From Lachnospiraceae bacterium V9D3004 (GTDB taxonomy: Bacteria; Bacillota; Clostridia; Lachnospirales; Lachnospiraceae): DNA of 64,000 nucleotides. Location: assembly GCA_000621985.1 (NCBI GenBank), contig JHWW01000005.1, positions 1 to 64,000 on the forward strand. Direction: 5' to 3'. The notes beneath the pieces are model-generated. The model did no database searches, was not told the origin of the DNA, and saw only the letters and a list, made by a program, of their open reading frames with translations. Of this stretch, positions 25,309 to 39,059 are shown piece after piece. Both the position numbers and the translations under genes were made by a program. Every line of letters begins with the position of its first letter. Position 1 is the first letter of the stretch.

Positions 25309-26310
25309 TTACTGCAGATACTGCTCATAAAAACTTTGGAGCTTGTCAAAAGGAATATAGTCTTTATCGCCGCCGTCATAGAGATCTGTATGTACTGCGT
25401 CAGGAATGATAAGAAGTTCCTTGTTATCTGTATATTTGCTATCTTTTATCATGTCAGCATATGCATCCTTTGAAAAATAGCAGGAATGTGCCTTCTCCCC
25501 ATGGATCAGCAAAACTGCACTTCTAATCTCGTTACTGTATTTAAGGATTGGCTGATTTATGAACGACTCACATCCGATCACGTTCCAGCCATCGTTGGAA
25601 TTAAGGCTTCTTGCATGATATCCTCGGTCTGTCTTGTAATAGTCATAGTAATCCTTCACAAAGAACGGTGCATCTTCAGGGAGAGGATCCACAACACCGC
25701 CTGCACGTTTGTATTCACCGGCTTTTAAGTCTTCAAGTCTCTGTGCGCACATGGCCGCCCTTTGCTTATAGCGTGCTTCCTCACTGTCTTCTGAATCAAA
25801 GTAGCCCTTTGCCCCTACTCTTGTCATGTCATACATGGTAGATGCTAGTGTAGCCTTGATCCTGGTATCAAGTGCCGCGGTATTGATTGCCATTCCGCCC
25901 CATCCGCAGATTCCGAGAATACCTATTCTGTCAGGATCCACCTTTTCATTCAGGGAGAGAAAATCTACCGCCGCCATAAAATCCTCCGTATTGATATCCG
26001 GTGAAGCCATATATCTCGGAAATCCTCCACTCTCTCCCGTAAAGGACGGATCAAAAGCTATAGTCAGAAATCCTCTCTCAGCCATAGTCTGTGCGTACAG
26101 GCCGGAACTCTGTTCCTTTACCGCTCCAAAGGGCCCGGATACTGCTATTGCCGGAAGCTTTCCTTCAGCATTCTTGGGAACATACATGTCAGCCGCCAGC
26201 GTGATTCCGTAACGATTCACAAAAGTCACCTTGCTGTGATCCACCTTATCGCTCTTCGGGAAAGTCTTATCCCATTCCTGTGTAAGATTCAGTTCCTCAT
26301 TCTTTATCAT
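25309..26310 (-). CDS. Alpha/beta hydrolase, dienelactone-hydrolase-like
   Basis: The 333-residue protein (ATG 26310, GGAGG site) has the alpha/beta hydrolase core, with GILGICGWGGMA where a cysteine replaces the serine of the GxSxG nucleophile elbow. LLIHGEKAHSCYFS and VHTDLYDGG supply the later acid/His region. Cysteine nucleophiles occur in dienelactone hydrolases. The substrate is unknown. It is divergent from a LysR gene that probably regulates it. Confidence 0.8.
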   Translation of the reverse strand: MIKNEELNLTQEWDKTFPKSDKVDHSKVTFVNRYGITLAADMYVPKNAEGKLPAIAVSGPFGAVKEQSSGLYAQTMAERGFLTIAFDPSFTGESGGFPRYMASPDINTEDFMAAVDFLSLNEKVDPDRIGILGICGWGGMAINTAALDTRIKATLASTMYDMTRVGAKGYFDSEDSEEARYKQRAAMCAQRLEDLKAGEYKRAGGVVDPLPEDAPFFVKDYYDYYKTDRGYHARSLNSNDGWNVIGCESFINQPILKYSNEIRSAVLLIHGEKAHSCYFSKDAYADMIKDSKYTDNKELLIIPDAVHTDLYDGGDKDYIPFDKLQSFYEQYLQ

Positions 26311-26327
26311 CGTGATTACCTCCAATT

Positions 26328-26558
26328 CTACCGGTCTGCCTGCTTCATTTCCTTTTCCGTGGTACGGATCAGAAAATCCAGGCAATCGACCTTCCTTCCG
26401 CTCTCGTGCAGCTCATCCATCAGCCTGCACCGGTCTTTCCTCATCATTTGCAGGGCACCTGCCATGTTTCCGGATTCACACATCCTTATGACGTCCTCAG
26501 TTGTTTTTTTGCAGCAACCCGCATCGGACAGGTTTTGCTTCAATCGTTTCAGATCCAT
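26328..26558 (-). CDS. Small helical protein upstream of the hydrolase
   Basis: The 76-residue protein (ATG 26558, GCGAGGAAT site) has a charged helical pattern (MDLKRLKQNL, RMCESGNMAGALQMM) and a CC pair. Small proteins like this often sit between LysR and hydrolase genes in Clostridia, but no function is known. The hydrolase gene begins 17 bases downstream, so they share a transcript. Confidence 0.6.
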   Translation of the reverse strand: MDLKRLKQNLSDAGCCKKTTEDVIRMCESGNMAGALQMMRKDRCRLMDELHESGRKVDCLDFLIRTTEKEMKQADR

Positions 26559-26698
26559 AGTATTCCTCGCATCCTGCATAGATTCTTTTCTTTACAGTTC
26601 CTATCATAAACGCTTGAACGAATCCTCGCTAATGGTTATAATGAATATCGTGATATGCCTTTTTGGAATATCGATGATAGTATGAAAGGATGATCCTC

Positions 26699-27583
26699 AT
26701 GGAAATAAGAACCCTTAGATACTTCCTTGCCGTTGCAAGGGAAGAGAATATGACTCGTGCCGCTGAAGTCCTGCACGTAACACAGCCAACACTTTCAAAG
26801 CAACTGAAATCCCTTGAAGATGAACTGGGAAAGAAGCTCTTTACCCGTCACAGCTTCAGCATCCGCCTGACGGATGAAGGCGTACTCTTAAGAAACCGTG
26901 CGGAAGACCTGATCAGTATGGCCGACAAGATTGAGCAGGAATTCGTATCCCTTGATGACGTCACCGGAGGTGAACTCTATCTCGGTCTTGCAGAATCCTA
27001 TCAGATTAAATATCTTGCGAGAGTTATAAAAGAGTTTAAGACACGCTATCCCAACCTGCGTTACCACATCACAAGCGGCGACACGGAACAGATTGCAGAC
27101 AAACTCGACAAAGGACTGCTGGATTTTCTTGTCCTTGCGGAATACCCGGACAGCCGTAAATATGAATACATCGAATTCCCGGAAAGTGACAAGTGGGGGC
27201 TTGTGATGCCGGCGGATAATCCTCTCGCAAAAAAGAAGATGATCCGCGCAAAAGATCTTGTTGGGTTGCCTCTCTTCTGTTCCGAACAGGCATGGGATAA
27301 TGAGATTAAAGAATGGGCCGGAGCATCATTTTCCGAAATGAAATTGGAAGGATCATTCCGTCTGTCCTATAATGGATCGATTTTTGCAAAAGAAGGTCTG
27401 GGGTATCTGCTTACATTCAAACATCTAATCGATACTTCTGAAAATAGCGGTCTTGTTTTCCGTCCACTCACTCCAAAAGCAGAAACCAAACTCTATATTG
27501 CTTGGAATCGTTATCAGGCGTTCACTCCTATTGCCGAAAGATTTCTTGCGCAGTTGAAGCAATCTTTTACAAGTAATCTTTAA
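26699..27583 (+). CDS. LysR-family transcriptional regulator
   Basis: The 294-residue protein (ATG 26699 preferred, AAAGGA 8 bases upstream; an ATG three codons earlier is possible) has the LysR N-terminal helix-turn-helix (MEIRTLRYFLAVAREENMTRAAEVL, in parts) and a periplasmic-binding-like effector domain. It is transcribed away from the small helical protein and the alpha/beta hydrolase, with about 140 bases between them, so it likely controls that pair. Confidence 0.9.
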   Translation: MEIRTLRYFLAVAREENMTRAAEVLHVTQPTLSKQLKSLEDELGKKLFTRHSFSIRLTDEGVLLRNRAEDLISMADKIEQEFVSLDDVTGGELYLGLAESYQIKYLARVIKEFKTRYPNLRYHITSGDTEQIADKLDKGLLDFLVLAEYPDSRKYEYIEFPESDKWGLVMPADNPLAKKKMIRAKDLVGLPLFCSEQAWDNEIKEWAGASFSEMKLEGSFRLSYNGSIFAKEGLGYLLTFKHLIDTSENSGLVFRPLTPKAETKLYIAWNRYQAFTPIAERFLAQLKQSFTSNL

Positions 27584-27630
27584 CATCAAAAGACCTTTTG
27601 ACCCTCATATCATTTTATATAAAAAGTTAT

Positions 27631-28398
27631 TTAAACGTTCATTTCATTTACTACTTCTATCGGTTTCACTGTCATCTCTATCCAAGCCGGAATGAAACCG
27701 CTCTTTATGGCATTTCTGGCAGACCTGATGTTAGACCATGCCGAGCAGTAAAACGGCACTTTATTACGTTTCAGTATTTCCAAAGCCAACCTTGATGTTA
27801 TTGCTGATGCGATACCCTTTCTGCGATACTCTGGTAAAACATCTACACCTATTTGCCACATTTCATTTGCATCAGCAGAACATCCCGAAAGGCCTATCAG
27901 TTTATCCCCGTCATAAGCGCCAACACCAAGGACATCCAATCGCTTTCTATCTCTACACAAAGCATTTGACCATTCTGGAAGATACAGCTCAGAAAAGTCA
28001 GTTTGCTCGAGAACCTGCAACTCATATTGGCAGTTAATTTCATGCAAAAGATTTATATCCGGGAGATAGTATTCTGCCATGAAACATACCGTCATGCCCA
28101 ATGGCTCCAAATGCTCATTTAGCCATCTCATATTTGGAGTTTCAAAGCAATGATAGAATTCAAACTTACTAATGTAGTCTTCAATTACTTTAATGCATTC
28201 ATCTGTAGATGCAGCCACAACATTATTCCCATAAGATATGAAATTGCAGCCGATAGGAAGTTTATAATACCTCTTTGCGTCTGATCCAAGCACAAACGGT
28301 ACTACAATATTATCATCCCTGAAAAAATCTTCTGCTCTACATCCAATATCTTTAGCGGACTGCTTCATTGCAATCCGAATTATTTCTTCATTTGTCAT
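27631..28398 (-). CDS. GNAT N-acetyltransferase
   Basis: The 255-residue protein (ATG 28398, GGGGAG site) carries its GNAT domain in the C-terminal half, with the acetyl-CoA loop VLPEYRRKGIASAITSRLAL (about 190-209) and YCSAWSNIRSARNAIKSGF. The N-terminal 130 residues are a lineage-specific extension. Substrate unknown. Confidence 0.8.
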   Translation of the reverse strand: MTNEEIIRIAMKQSAKDIGCRAEDFFRDDNIVVPFVLGSDAKRYYKLPIGCNFISYGNNVVAASTDECIKVIEDYISKFEFYHCFETPNMRWLNEHLEPLGMTVCFMAEYYLPDINLLHEINCQYELQVLEQTDFSELYLPEWSNALCRDRKRLDVLGVGAYDGDKLIGLSGCSADANEMWQIGVDVLPEYRRKGIASAITSRLALEILKRNKVPFYCSAWSNIRSARNAIKSGFIPAWIEMTVKPIEVVNEMNV

Positions 28399-28439
28399 CT
28401 GCATTTCTCCCCGATACAAGGTAAGTTTTTTAGATACTC

Positions 28440-28648
28440 TTATCCCATATATTTCTTATGTGCCTGCTTTACATTACTCTGTTTTACCATTGCGTAATGA
28501 AGCGTGGTGTCAATCTTCTCATGTCCCAGAAGCTTCTGTACCTATTCGATAGGCATCCTTCTGTCGATTGCTGTTGTGGCCATCGTCCTTCTGAACTTAT
28601 GTGGGTGAACATGCTTGACTTCACAATGCTCGCCCATCTTCCTGAGCA
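28440..28648 (-). pseudogene. Tyrosine recombinase C-terminal remnant with an in-frame stop
   Basis: The frame reads HPHKFRRTMATTAIDRRMPIE, a TAG at 28542-28544, then VQKLLGHEKIDTTLHYAMV and QAHKKYMG. The HxxR, LLGHE and TLHYA elements are the catalytic region of a tyrosine recombinase; the TAG replaces a glutamine. Upstream sequence is gone. It marks an old mobile-element insertion. Confidence 0.8.
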
Positions 28649-28654
28649 TTATAA

Positions 28655-29513
28655 CTATTGTAGTGATTTCTTCAATTCTTTTTCATGATCTTTTGTGAAA
28701 GTACTAAGCTTATATGATCTAACACGTTCGTTTACCATGACCGGTTCAACAAATCCATTCTTAACAAGAACTGACAATCTGTTTATTATTGTCTTATTAG
28801 TTACAGCAAATTCCTTACTGACTTCAATCGGAGTGAATTCCCTTTTATAATGCTTCATAAGAAACAGAAGCAGTTCTTTCTCTTTGCCTTTCAGATAAGA
28901 AAGACTTCCTGTTATTTCCTCGGTGTTCGAATCTTCCGAGAGCTCGCACACCCTATTTGAATAAAGCTGGACCATCCGAAGAAAATAGTTAATCCATATT
29001 TCAGGGTGCGGTGGCTCATTTCTTCCTGAATAGTATAAGGCCGGCAATCCCATCTGAATGGATTCATAGTATACATTCACATCATAAGCAAAATAATCTT
29101 CCAAGGAACCAATGCCATTGAATCCAAATCCATTAACGTCAAGAACATACCCTGAAAGAAGGCGCGCAGTTCTACCGTTTCCATCTTCAAAAGGATGGAT
29201 TGTCACGAGCTGATAATGAACAACCGCCGCAACAATAAGAGGATGGTCGTCTGTTGTATTTACATATTCTACCAACTCATCCAGCAAGCCCGGAATATCC
29301 GAATACTCCGGAGGGATATAATCAGGATTACCCGTTTGGGAATCATATACGGCAAAAAGTACCCCTGGAGGCATAGGAGCTCTTCTTTTTTGAGTTTTTA
29401 CGTAGTCTGTTTGCTACAGACCGAGACATCTTTGCAGCGGATACTCTAAATCTGTTTTTTTCGATCTCGGTTATATACTTAAGAATCTCGTTGGTAAGTA
29501 TTGCTTTAATCAC
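28655..29513 (-). pseudogene. Fic-family protein with internal deletion and frame change
   Basis: A GTG at 29513 (GAGGTG site) opens the usual Fic N-terminus (NRFRVSAAKMSRSVANRLRK, SSYAS), which then shifts into RRAPMPPGVLFAVYDSQTG. The open frame 28655-29374 keeps the catalytic motif HPFEDGNGRTARLL and the C-terminal winged helix. The segment that normally holds the inhibitory SxxxEGN helix is missing, so the product is unlikely to be regulated normally. The junction lies near 29370-29390, next to an A6 run. Confidence 0.7.
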
Positions 29514-29808
29514 GCCAAATCACCTCAAGATGATTATATCAGTATTGCTATGAAATTTCCATTAAAATTACACTATTTTTTCACTATTTTACAGTGTGCT
29601 TGGTTAGTTATATTAAAAGTTATTTCTTTTTCTTCGGTGCCGGAAGTTCATATGAAATCAAGGTTGGAAGGACTTTTTCTCTATATTCATCAAAAGAAAC
29701 TTATTTTTCTCAGTTCCATGTTCATTCCTTTTCACAACTAATCCACTAAATGATCAGATCTAAAGCCGCATTTCCTAAGAAGCATTATATGATATTCGCA
29801 AATATATA
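29514..29808. other. Intergenic stretch with no gene seen
   Basis: About 295 bases of AT-rich sequence without a coding frame, between the Fic remnant and the end of the GH2 gene. Only the terminator at its left-hand neighbour (29809) is recognisable. Confidence 0.5.
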
Positions 29809-29861
29809 AAACCCGCCAATACTATATATAAGTATAACTCTATATATAATATCAGCGGGTT
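29809..29861 (-). terminator. Terminator of the GH2 gene
   Basis: AACCCGC pairs with GCGGGTT around an AT-rich extended stem (TATATATA on both arms), followed on the minus strand by TTTTATATATTT. It lies 20 bases beyond the beta-galactosidase stop. Confidence 0.8.
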
Positions 29862-29882
29862 CTCCTTAATCCAAGCAGTTAT

Positions 29883-34424
<4,542 letters not shown>

Positions 34425-34489
34425 TTATGATTATAAGATATGATCATTACGCAACTATTCCAAATCAGTATAACTAAAAAGTGAGAAAT

Positions 34490-34524
34490 AATCATTGCAA
34501 AATAATGATTGAAAATTGTATAAT
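34490..34524 (+). promoter_or_regulatory. AraC promoter with a small inverted repeat in the divergent region
   Basis: -35 TTGCAA (34495-34500) and -10 TATAAT (34519-34524) are separated by 18 bp. AATCATT (34490-34496) and AATGATT (34504-34510) form an inverted repeat across the -35, a plausible operator shared with the divergent GH2 gene. Confidence 0.6.
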
Positions 34525-34601
34525 AATGACATGCTGTTCATTGGCAGCCAAAAACGTCTAAAATCAGGCAATTGCAGTTATTATACAGGAAGGTGTATTG
34601 C

Positions 34602-35432
34602 ATGGAAGATTATGCCACATATTATGAAGATAATGGTCGAAAAAAGGAAGGTTTCATGTTCTATCCTTATATTCTATATGCAGTTCCGGGAGAAAATGTG
34701 CCTCTTCACTGGCATGAGGAAATCGAGATTATGTATACCAAGGCCGACGGTATTCTCATGCTTGACGGTAAAAGAATTGAATATTGCTATAATGACATAT
34801 TTTTTTTCAACTCCAAACAGCTGCACAGCACATTTCATACAAGTGCAGGATGGGCATATCATATAGTAATCCACCCGGATATGTTCTGTTCAGCATCCAT
34901 ATTAGATAATAATGATAAAAGATTCATATTTCCCGAGAAAGTTGAATCAAACTGCGAGATTTACAGAGATATTCTTGACACTCTGCTGCAAATACCATCT
35001 CCCTCATCTGATACAGATAAGCTTCTGATTATGAAGAATCTGTTCGCCCTTCTCTATCAACTTATGAGTGACGGATATATGTCAATTGGAGAAAACCCGG
35101 GAATATCTGCTCAGACCGCATATATCAAATCTGCAATTAAATATATCAATGCTAATCTGCGTAAAAAAATATCAGTTCAGGATATTGCCGGTCATTTGGG
35201 AATAACCAGGGAATACCTTATGAGATTGTTCAAACAATATACCGGTGAAACTGTTAATTCATATATACAGTCACACCGCCTTGAGTCTGCAAGGAAAGAC
35301 CTTGTAAACGGTTATAACCTTACAGACATAGTTGACAAATATGATTATACCGACACTTCATATTTTTGCAGATTATATAAAAAACAGTACGGTGTATCAC
35401 CCATAAAATCAAGAACTGCGAAAGAACCTTAA
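34602..35432 (+). CDS. AraC-family regulator with cupin sensor domain
   Basis: The 276-residue protein (ATG 34602, AGGAAGG site) has an N-terminal cupin-like sensor (PLHWHEEIEIMY, NSKQLHSTFH). The C-terminal double helix-turn-helix (ISVQDIAGHLGITREYLMRLFK, TDTSYFCRLYKKQYGVSP) is typical of AraC/XylS. It is divergent from the GH2 gene and most likely activates it in response to a sugar. Confidence 0.88.
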   Translation: MEDYATYYEDNGRKKEGFMFYPYILYAVPGENVPLHWHEEIEIMYTKADGILMLDGKRIEYCYNDIFFFNSKQLHSTFHTSAGWAYHIVIHPDMFCSASILDNNDKRFIFPEKVESNCEIYRDILDTLLQIPSPSSDTDKLLIMKNLFALLYQLMSDGYMSIGENPGISAQTAYIKSAIKYINANLRKKISVQDIAGHLGITREYLMRLFKQYTGETVNSYIQSHRLESARKDLVNGYNLTDIVDKYDYTDTSYFCRLYKKQYGVSPIKSRTAKEP

Positions 35433-35640
35433 ATGTATTCTTCTATCTCCTTATTGGCAGCATTAATCTCATCAAGAAGATTACGCGGCGACATTCTGAC
35501 AGCACCATGCCCGAATATTATTACCTGTTCAAGGCCATCGGATGTTGCCACTGTAACATTGTTGTCACCAGCAATCTTATGAACAGTCTTCTCAATGTAC
35601 TAATCAGCTGTTTCAGCTTCAAGGATTTCATCCTTGTCTC
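35429..35640 (-). pseudogene. YacP-like NYN ribonuclease remnant
   Basis: Minus-strand frame: ILEAETAD, a TAG at 35600-35602, YIEKTVHKIAGDNNVTVATSD, then ARGxGA-like FGHGAVRMSPRNL and EINAANKEIEEYI to the stop at 35429. This is the C-terminal half of a YacP/Rae1-type NYN domain with a glutamine codon changed to TAG. Its end overlaps the AraC stop. The 200 bases further right (to 35852) contain no gene. Confidence 0.7.
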
Positions 35641-35852
35641 TGGTTGCTTGTCATTGCAAAATCGTTTATTTTTGGGAATTTCTCCCCCTGTCTTCTTTGT
35701 CATCTTCGTGAGTTTTAAGTGAAAAGGTATCAAAAATCTAATCACCTGATACCTGCTGAATCTTTCCTATCCCGCAGGTAAGCACATATTATTATACCAA
35801 ATATTGCTCAGTTATTCTATATTTTTACAGTCTGGGACTTTTGATCAGAAAA

Positions 35853-38576
35853 TCACCACTCCTGCATTTCTTTGTCAGATCCAAATGTTATCTCCAAAAG
35901 TTCTTCGGCTATTTCTCTGCTACAAACCCTCATAAGATTATCATCTGCATCTTCCTTTGATAGTAAATTCATACTTCCATACCAGACAATTTCATCGTCT
36001 ATTACCGCATAATGCTCACATGAATCCTCGACAAGCCTGATTTCAAATCCTGCCTTACGTAGTCTCTCCATAAGCTCCATCCTGGTATCATCTCTGCCAT
36101 ATTTGTATGAGTCAGGATGCCATGTAACAACTGTCGCCTTGATGCCCAGTTCCAGTCGTTTTCCGAGCACTTTAATGATATGATTAACTTTTTGATTATT
36201 TAGCGTCGGGCTGGATACAATAATGGAAAATTTAGCCTCCTCGAGATCTCGCCAATAGACTTCTGCATAGTTTTCAATATCATAGATTGCGTTTACCTTT
36301 TGCTTTTCGCCATCCATGTTAACACAAAGTTCATATCCGATCTTTTTATACGCCTTCATCCGTGAAGCATACATTTTATCGAACTTAGGAATGTGACTGT
36401 CCACATAATCATAAACAATTACATTTTCCTTGCCCTCATAATCCCTGTTAAGTCGGCCGACATACTGCTCCACTACATTTTCTCCTGAAACCGGAGTCGC
36501 CATGAAGAGAGTATCAAGGCGCGGATAGTCAAAACCTTCCCCCAGCAGAGATCCTGTTCCAACAAGAATAAGGCTTTCCGCATCATCAACATTATTCAAT
36601 TCCTCAACCTGCGCTCTGCGTACTTTGGTACCATTTGCACCCGTCAGAAGGATCAATCTGTCTGCATATTCCTTAAGCCTCGCGGAGAGTTTCTTTGCAT
36701 GATCAACATATTTTGTAAGAATAACAGGAGTTCTTCCTGCCTGTACACACTCAACTACATCCCTGGTGATTTGCTCATCTCGAACATCGTTATTCCTTAT
36801 CAATTCAAAGGCCTCATTGCCATATGGTGTTTTCGACAGATGATGCGGCTTTACAGTCTTTGTAAAACGTGGATATACCAGATGATCTATATTCTGTTCC
36901 TCGGCTCTGTCCTTTGCCGTAAATCTATATCTTATAGGGCCAAGCAGAAATTCATTTATCTTTTCCTTGCCATCACCACGTTTCGGAGTCGCCGTTACCC
37001 CATACACATATTTCGCATTTATCTCCTGAAGTACCTCTATTGCACTATCTGAGGCAGCGTGATGACATTCATCAAAGTATACCTGTGAATACTCCTTCAG
37101 CATAGGGTGGAACCCATCTTTTTTCTTTAAAGATCGTATCATCGCCACATCAACTATTCCCGTCAGTGTATCGTGCGCCCCCTGAAGATTTCCGATCAAT
37201 GTTTTTCTTTTTCTTGTGCGTCCGGTCTTTGTCTGATATTCCGGCAAATCCTCATCGATATCAAGGAACTCATCCAAACGCTTAAGCCATTGATTCATCA
37301 GATCCGCTCTGTCTACAAGTATCAGAGTACTAACACTCCTTCTTGCGATCATATCGCAACAGACTACTGTCTTACCAAATGCCGTTGCCGCATGAAGTAT
37401 ACCCGTTTCATTTTTAAGCATCGCTTCCACAGCGGGAATCTGTGAGTCCCGCAAATCTCCCTTGAAAGAAATATTGAGTTTCCGCCCTACAGTTCGCTTA
37501 TCCTCTACCTCATATCTAACTCTCGCATCATCAAGCTTCTTCAAAATTTCCTCTCGAAGTCCGCGAGGCAAAACAATATATTTTCCTGCATCCCTTCCAA
37601 GATAGATAAATCTGGACGCATCGTAGTTTGGAATATCCATAGCCTGGTTTTGGAAATACTGCTTGTTTGAGAAAGTCGCCATACGCCGAAGCTGTCTCAT
37701 CGTTTTATTAGTCATTCCCGAAGAATCTATGTATATGCTATCAGAAAGAGCGATGTGAACCACACCATCTACACCACCTGATTCAATTGCAGTACTCTTA
37801 TCCCAAGGCGTATCGTTTCCATCATCTTCACTGGCAGCCCCTGCACTATACCATAATGAAAGATAATCTTCGATTTCTTGCCTTGTCAGGCGTCTTGTAC
37901 CGGCAAGCACTTTCAACTGATCCTCATACGCGTTCCAATTATCATCTACAAAAGCGCTGTTTCCGGATCTTAATGCCAAACCCTGCAATGGAAGGGCAAT
38001 CACATTTCCAAGTCCGCCATCTGGAAGAACGTCCTGAGTCGGTATCATCCGATCATAATACCTGAACGATTTAAGATTCACAGATTCTGCCCCTTTTTCA
38101 AGAAGTGCAAACCCAAATCTTCTCGCAAGTCTGGCAGGAATCATTTCTTTGAAGAAAATCCATAGATGCGCCCCTCGCCCCGATCTTGAACGTTCAACTA
38201 CCGCATCTACATCCAGATTCTTACAAATACGTCGTAGAGCATTTATTTCTTCTTTCCAACTATCATCAATATTCGCATGGTCATCCTGCTCTGCCCCTTT
38301 TGCATGATTATCAAAATCAAACACAAGTAGCTGGCAAAGATTATTCTCAAGCATCGGATAGATTGCTACCACATCATTTCCATTAGGATCCGTTCCCGTC
38401 ATATGCGCTTTTATTAACGGCAATGTAATCGGCTTATATGCCCTCAGTTCACAATCTTTGCACCGAACGCCATCTCTTTTTTGAATATGGCAATCTCTAT
38501 CCCACCTATTAAAAACATTGCGTATAGTATCCATTTTTTCCTGTCTTGGGATTCGTATAACGAAGGTCATATACAT
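35853..38576 (-). CDS. TOTE-type primase-helicase-PLD protein (main reading frame)
   Basis: This 907-residue frame contains an archaeo-eukaryotic primase domain with its metal and nucleotide motifs (LVFDFDNH near 86-91, GRGAHLWIFF near 133-142). A superfamily 2 helicase follows (HAATAFGKTVVC, YFDECHHA, EQYVGRLNRDY), then a C-terminal PLD-like domain (HYAVIDDEIVWYGSMN). In that domain the HxK of the usual HKD motif is replaced (C-E-H aligned with H-x-K). The true N-terminus lies in another frame upstream (38509-38823), joined by a T5 run at 38511-38515, so the gene is frameshifted. The family is assigned to TOTE conflict systems, thought to act against foreign DNA. Confidence 0.8.
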   Translation of the reverse strand: MYMTFVIRIPRQEKMDTIRNVFNRWDRDCHIQKRDGVRCKDCELRAYKPITLPLIKAHMTGTDPNGNDVVAIYPMLENNLCQLLVFDFDNHAKGAEQDDHANIDDSWKEEINALRRICKNLDVDAVVERSRSGRGAHLWIFFKEMIPARLARRFGFALLEKGAESVNLKSFRYYDRMIPTQDVLPDGGLGNVIALPLQGLALRSGNSAFVDDNWNAYEDQLKVLAGTRRLTRQEIEDYLSLWYSAGAASEDDGNDTPWDKSTAIESGGVDGVVHIALSDSIYIDSSGMTNKTMRQLRRMATFSNKQYFQNQAMDIPNYDASRFIYLGRDAGKYIVLPRGLREEILKKLDDARVRYEVEDKRTVGRKLNISFKGDLRDSQIPAVEAMLKNETGILHAATAFGKTVVCCDMIARRSVSTLILVDRADLMNQWLKRLDEFLDIDEDLPEYQTKTGRTRKRKTLIGNLQGAHDTLTGIVDVAMIRSLKKKDGFHPMLKEYSQVYFDECHHAASDSAIEVLQEINAKYVYGVTATPKRGDGKEKINEFLLGPIRYRFTAKDRAEEQNIDHLVYPRFTKTVKPHHLSKTPYGNEAFELIRNNDVRDEQITRDVVECVQAGRTPVILTKYVDHAKKLSARLKEYADRLILLTGANGTKVRRAQVEELNNVDDAESLILVGTGSLLGEGFDYPRLDTLFMATPVSGENVVEQYVGRLNRDYEGKENVIVYDYVDSHIPKFDKMYASRMKAYKKIGYELCVNMDGEKQKVNAIYDIENYAEVYWRDLEEAKFSIIVSSPTLNNQKVNHIIKVLGKRLELGIKATVVTWHPDSYKYGRDDTRMELMERLRKAGFEIRLVEDSCEHYAVIDDEIVWYGSMNLLSKEDADDNLMRVCSREIAEELLEITFGSDKEMQEW

Positions 38577-38823
38577 CCTTCCTGCCGCGACAGAACATCA
38601 CAAAAAAATCTCGTGCAACTCTATCTGTAATCTCAAATCTTTTAATACGTGCCCCCTGATTCTGATCATACGATTCCGCCACTACTTTATCATTATCTGA
38701 TACTATATCCGCATAAGAAACACCGGCTTCATCCATACGTTCTTTCAAAAGCCGGTTCTCCATTTCCAGTTCAGATATTTTATTTCTTAATTCTATAATC
38801 TGCGTTTCTGAATAATCCATCAT
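38509..38823 (-). CDS. N-terminal part of the TOTE-type protein (before the frameshift)
   Basis: This 104-residue frame has a coiled start (ELRNKISELEMENRLLKERM) and then FFVMFCRGRKDVYDLRY and NPKTGKNGYYTQCF. It would continue in the other frame as NRWDRDCHIQKRDGVRCKDCE. Removing one T from the T5 run restores a single protein of about 989 residues. Its ATG overlaps the stop of the 79-residue gene as ATGA, marking it as the fifth gene of the coupled operon. Confidence 0.75.
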   Translation of the reverse strand: MMDYSETQIIELRNKISELEMENRLLKERMDEAGVSYADIVSDNDKVVAESYDQNQGARIKRFEITDRVARDFFVMFCRGRKDVYDLRYTNPKTGKNGYYTQCF

Positions 38824-39059
38824 ACTTCCAGCAACCTATATGGGTTACCTGCCAGTTCCTCCTTGAGTATATCAAGTACTGCCTCGCGAGATTCCAAATA
38901 AAGCTCCGTTCCTTCATCCATCAAAGCTTCATATACGGTTGTCTTTATCAAAAATTCGACAGCCTCATCTCTTGAACAGCCCTTGTCATTCATAATATAT
39001 TCCACCAGGAATGTTGCTATATTTCGCATGGCTTTTTTCTGATCTGCGCCTGTAATCAT
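38820..39059 (-). CDS. 79-residue acidic helical protein, unknown
   Basis: The protein (MITGADQKKAMRNIATFLVEYI, GCSRDEAVEFLIKTT) is helical and has no recognised family. Its ATG shares a base with the DUF3990 stop (TAATG), and its own stop overlaps the primase-helicase start (ATGA). Its place between an ART-like toxin candidate and the TOTE protein suggests an antitoxin, adaptor or regulator role (inference only). Confidence 0.7.
   Translation of the reverse strand: MITGADQKKAMRNIATFLVEYIMNDKGCSRDEAVEFLIKTTVYEALMDEGTELYLESREAVLDILKEELAGNPYRLLEV

Noticed and set aside
28700-29400. Programmed frameshifting in the Fic gene at the A6 run
   Set aside because: The sequence on either side is not contiguous in normal Fic proteins; a large deletion explains the frame change better.
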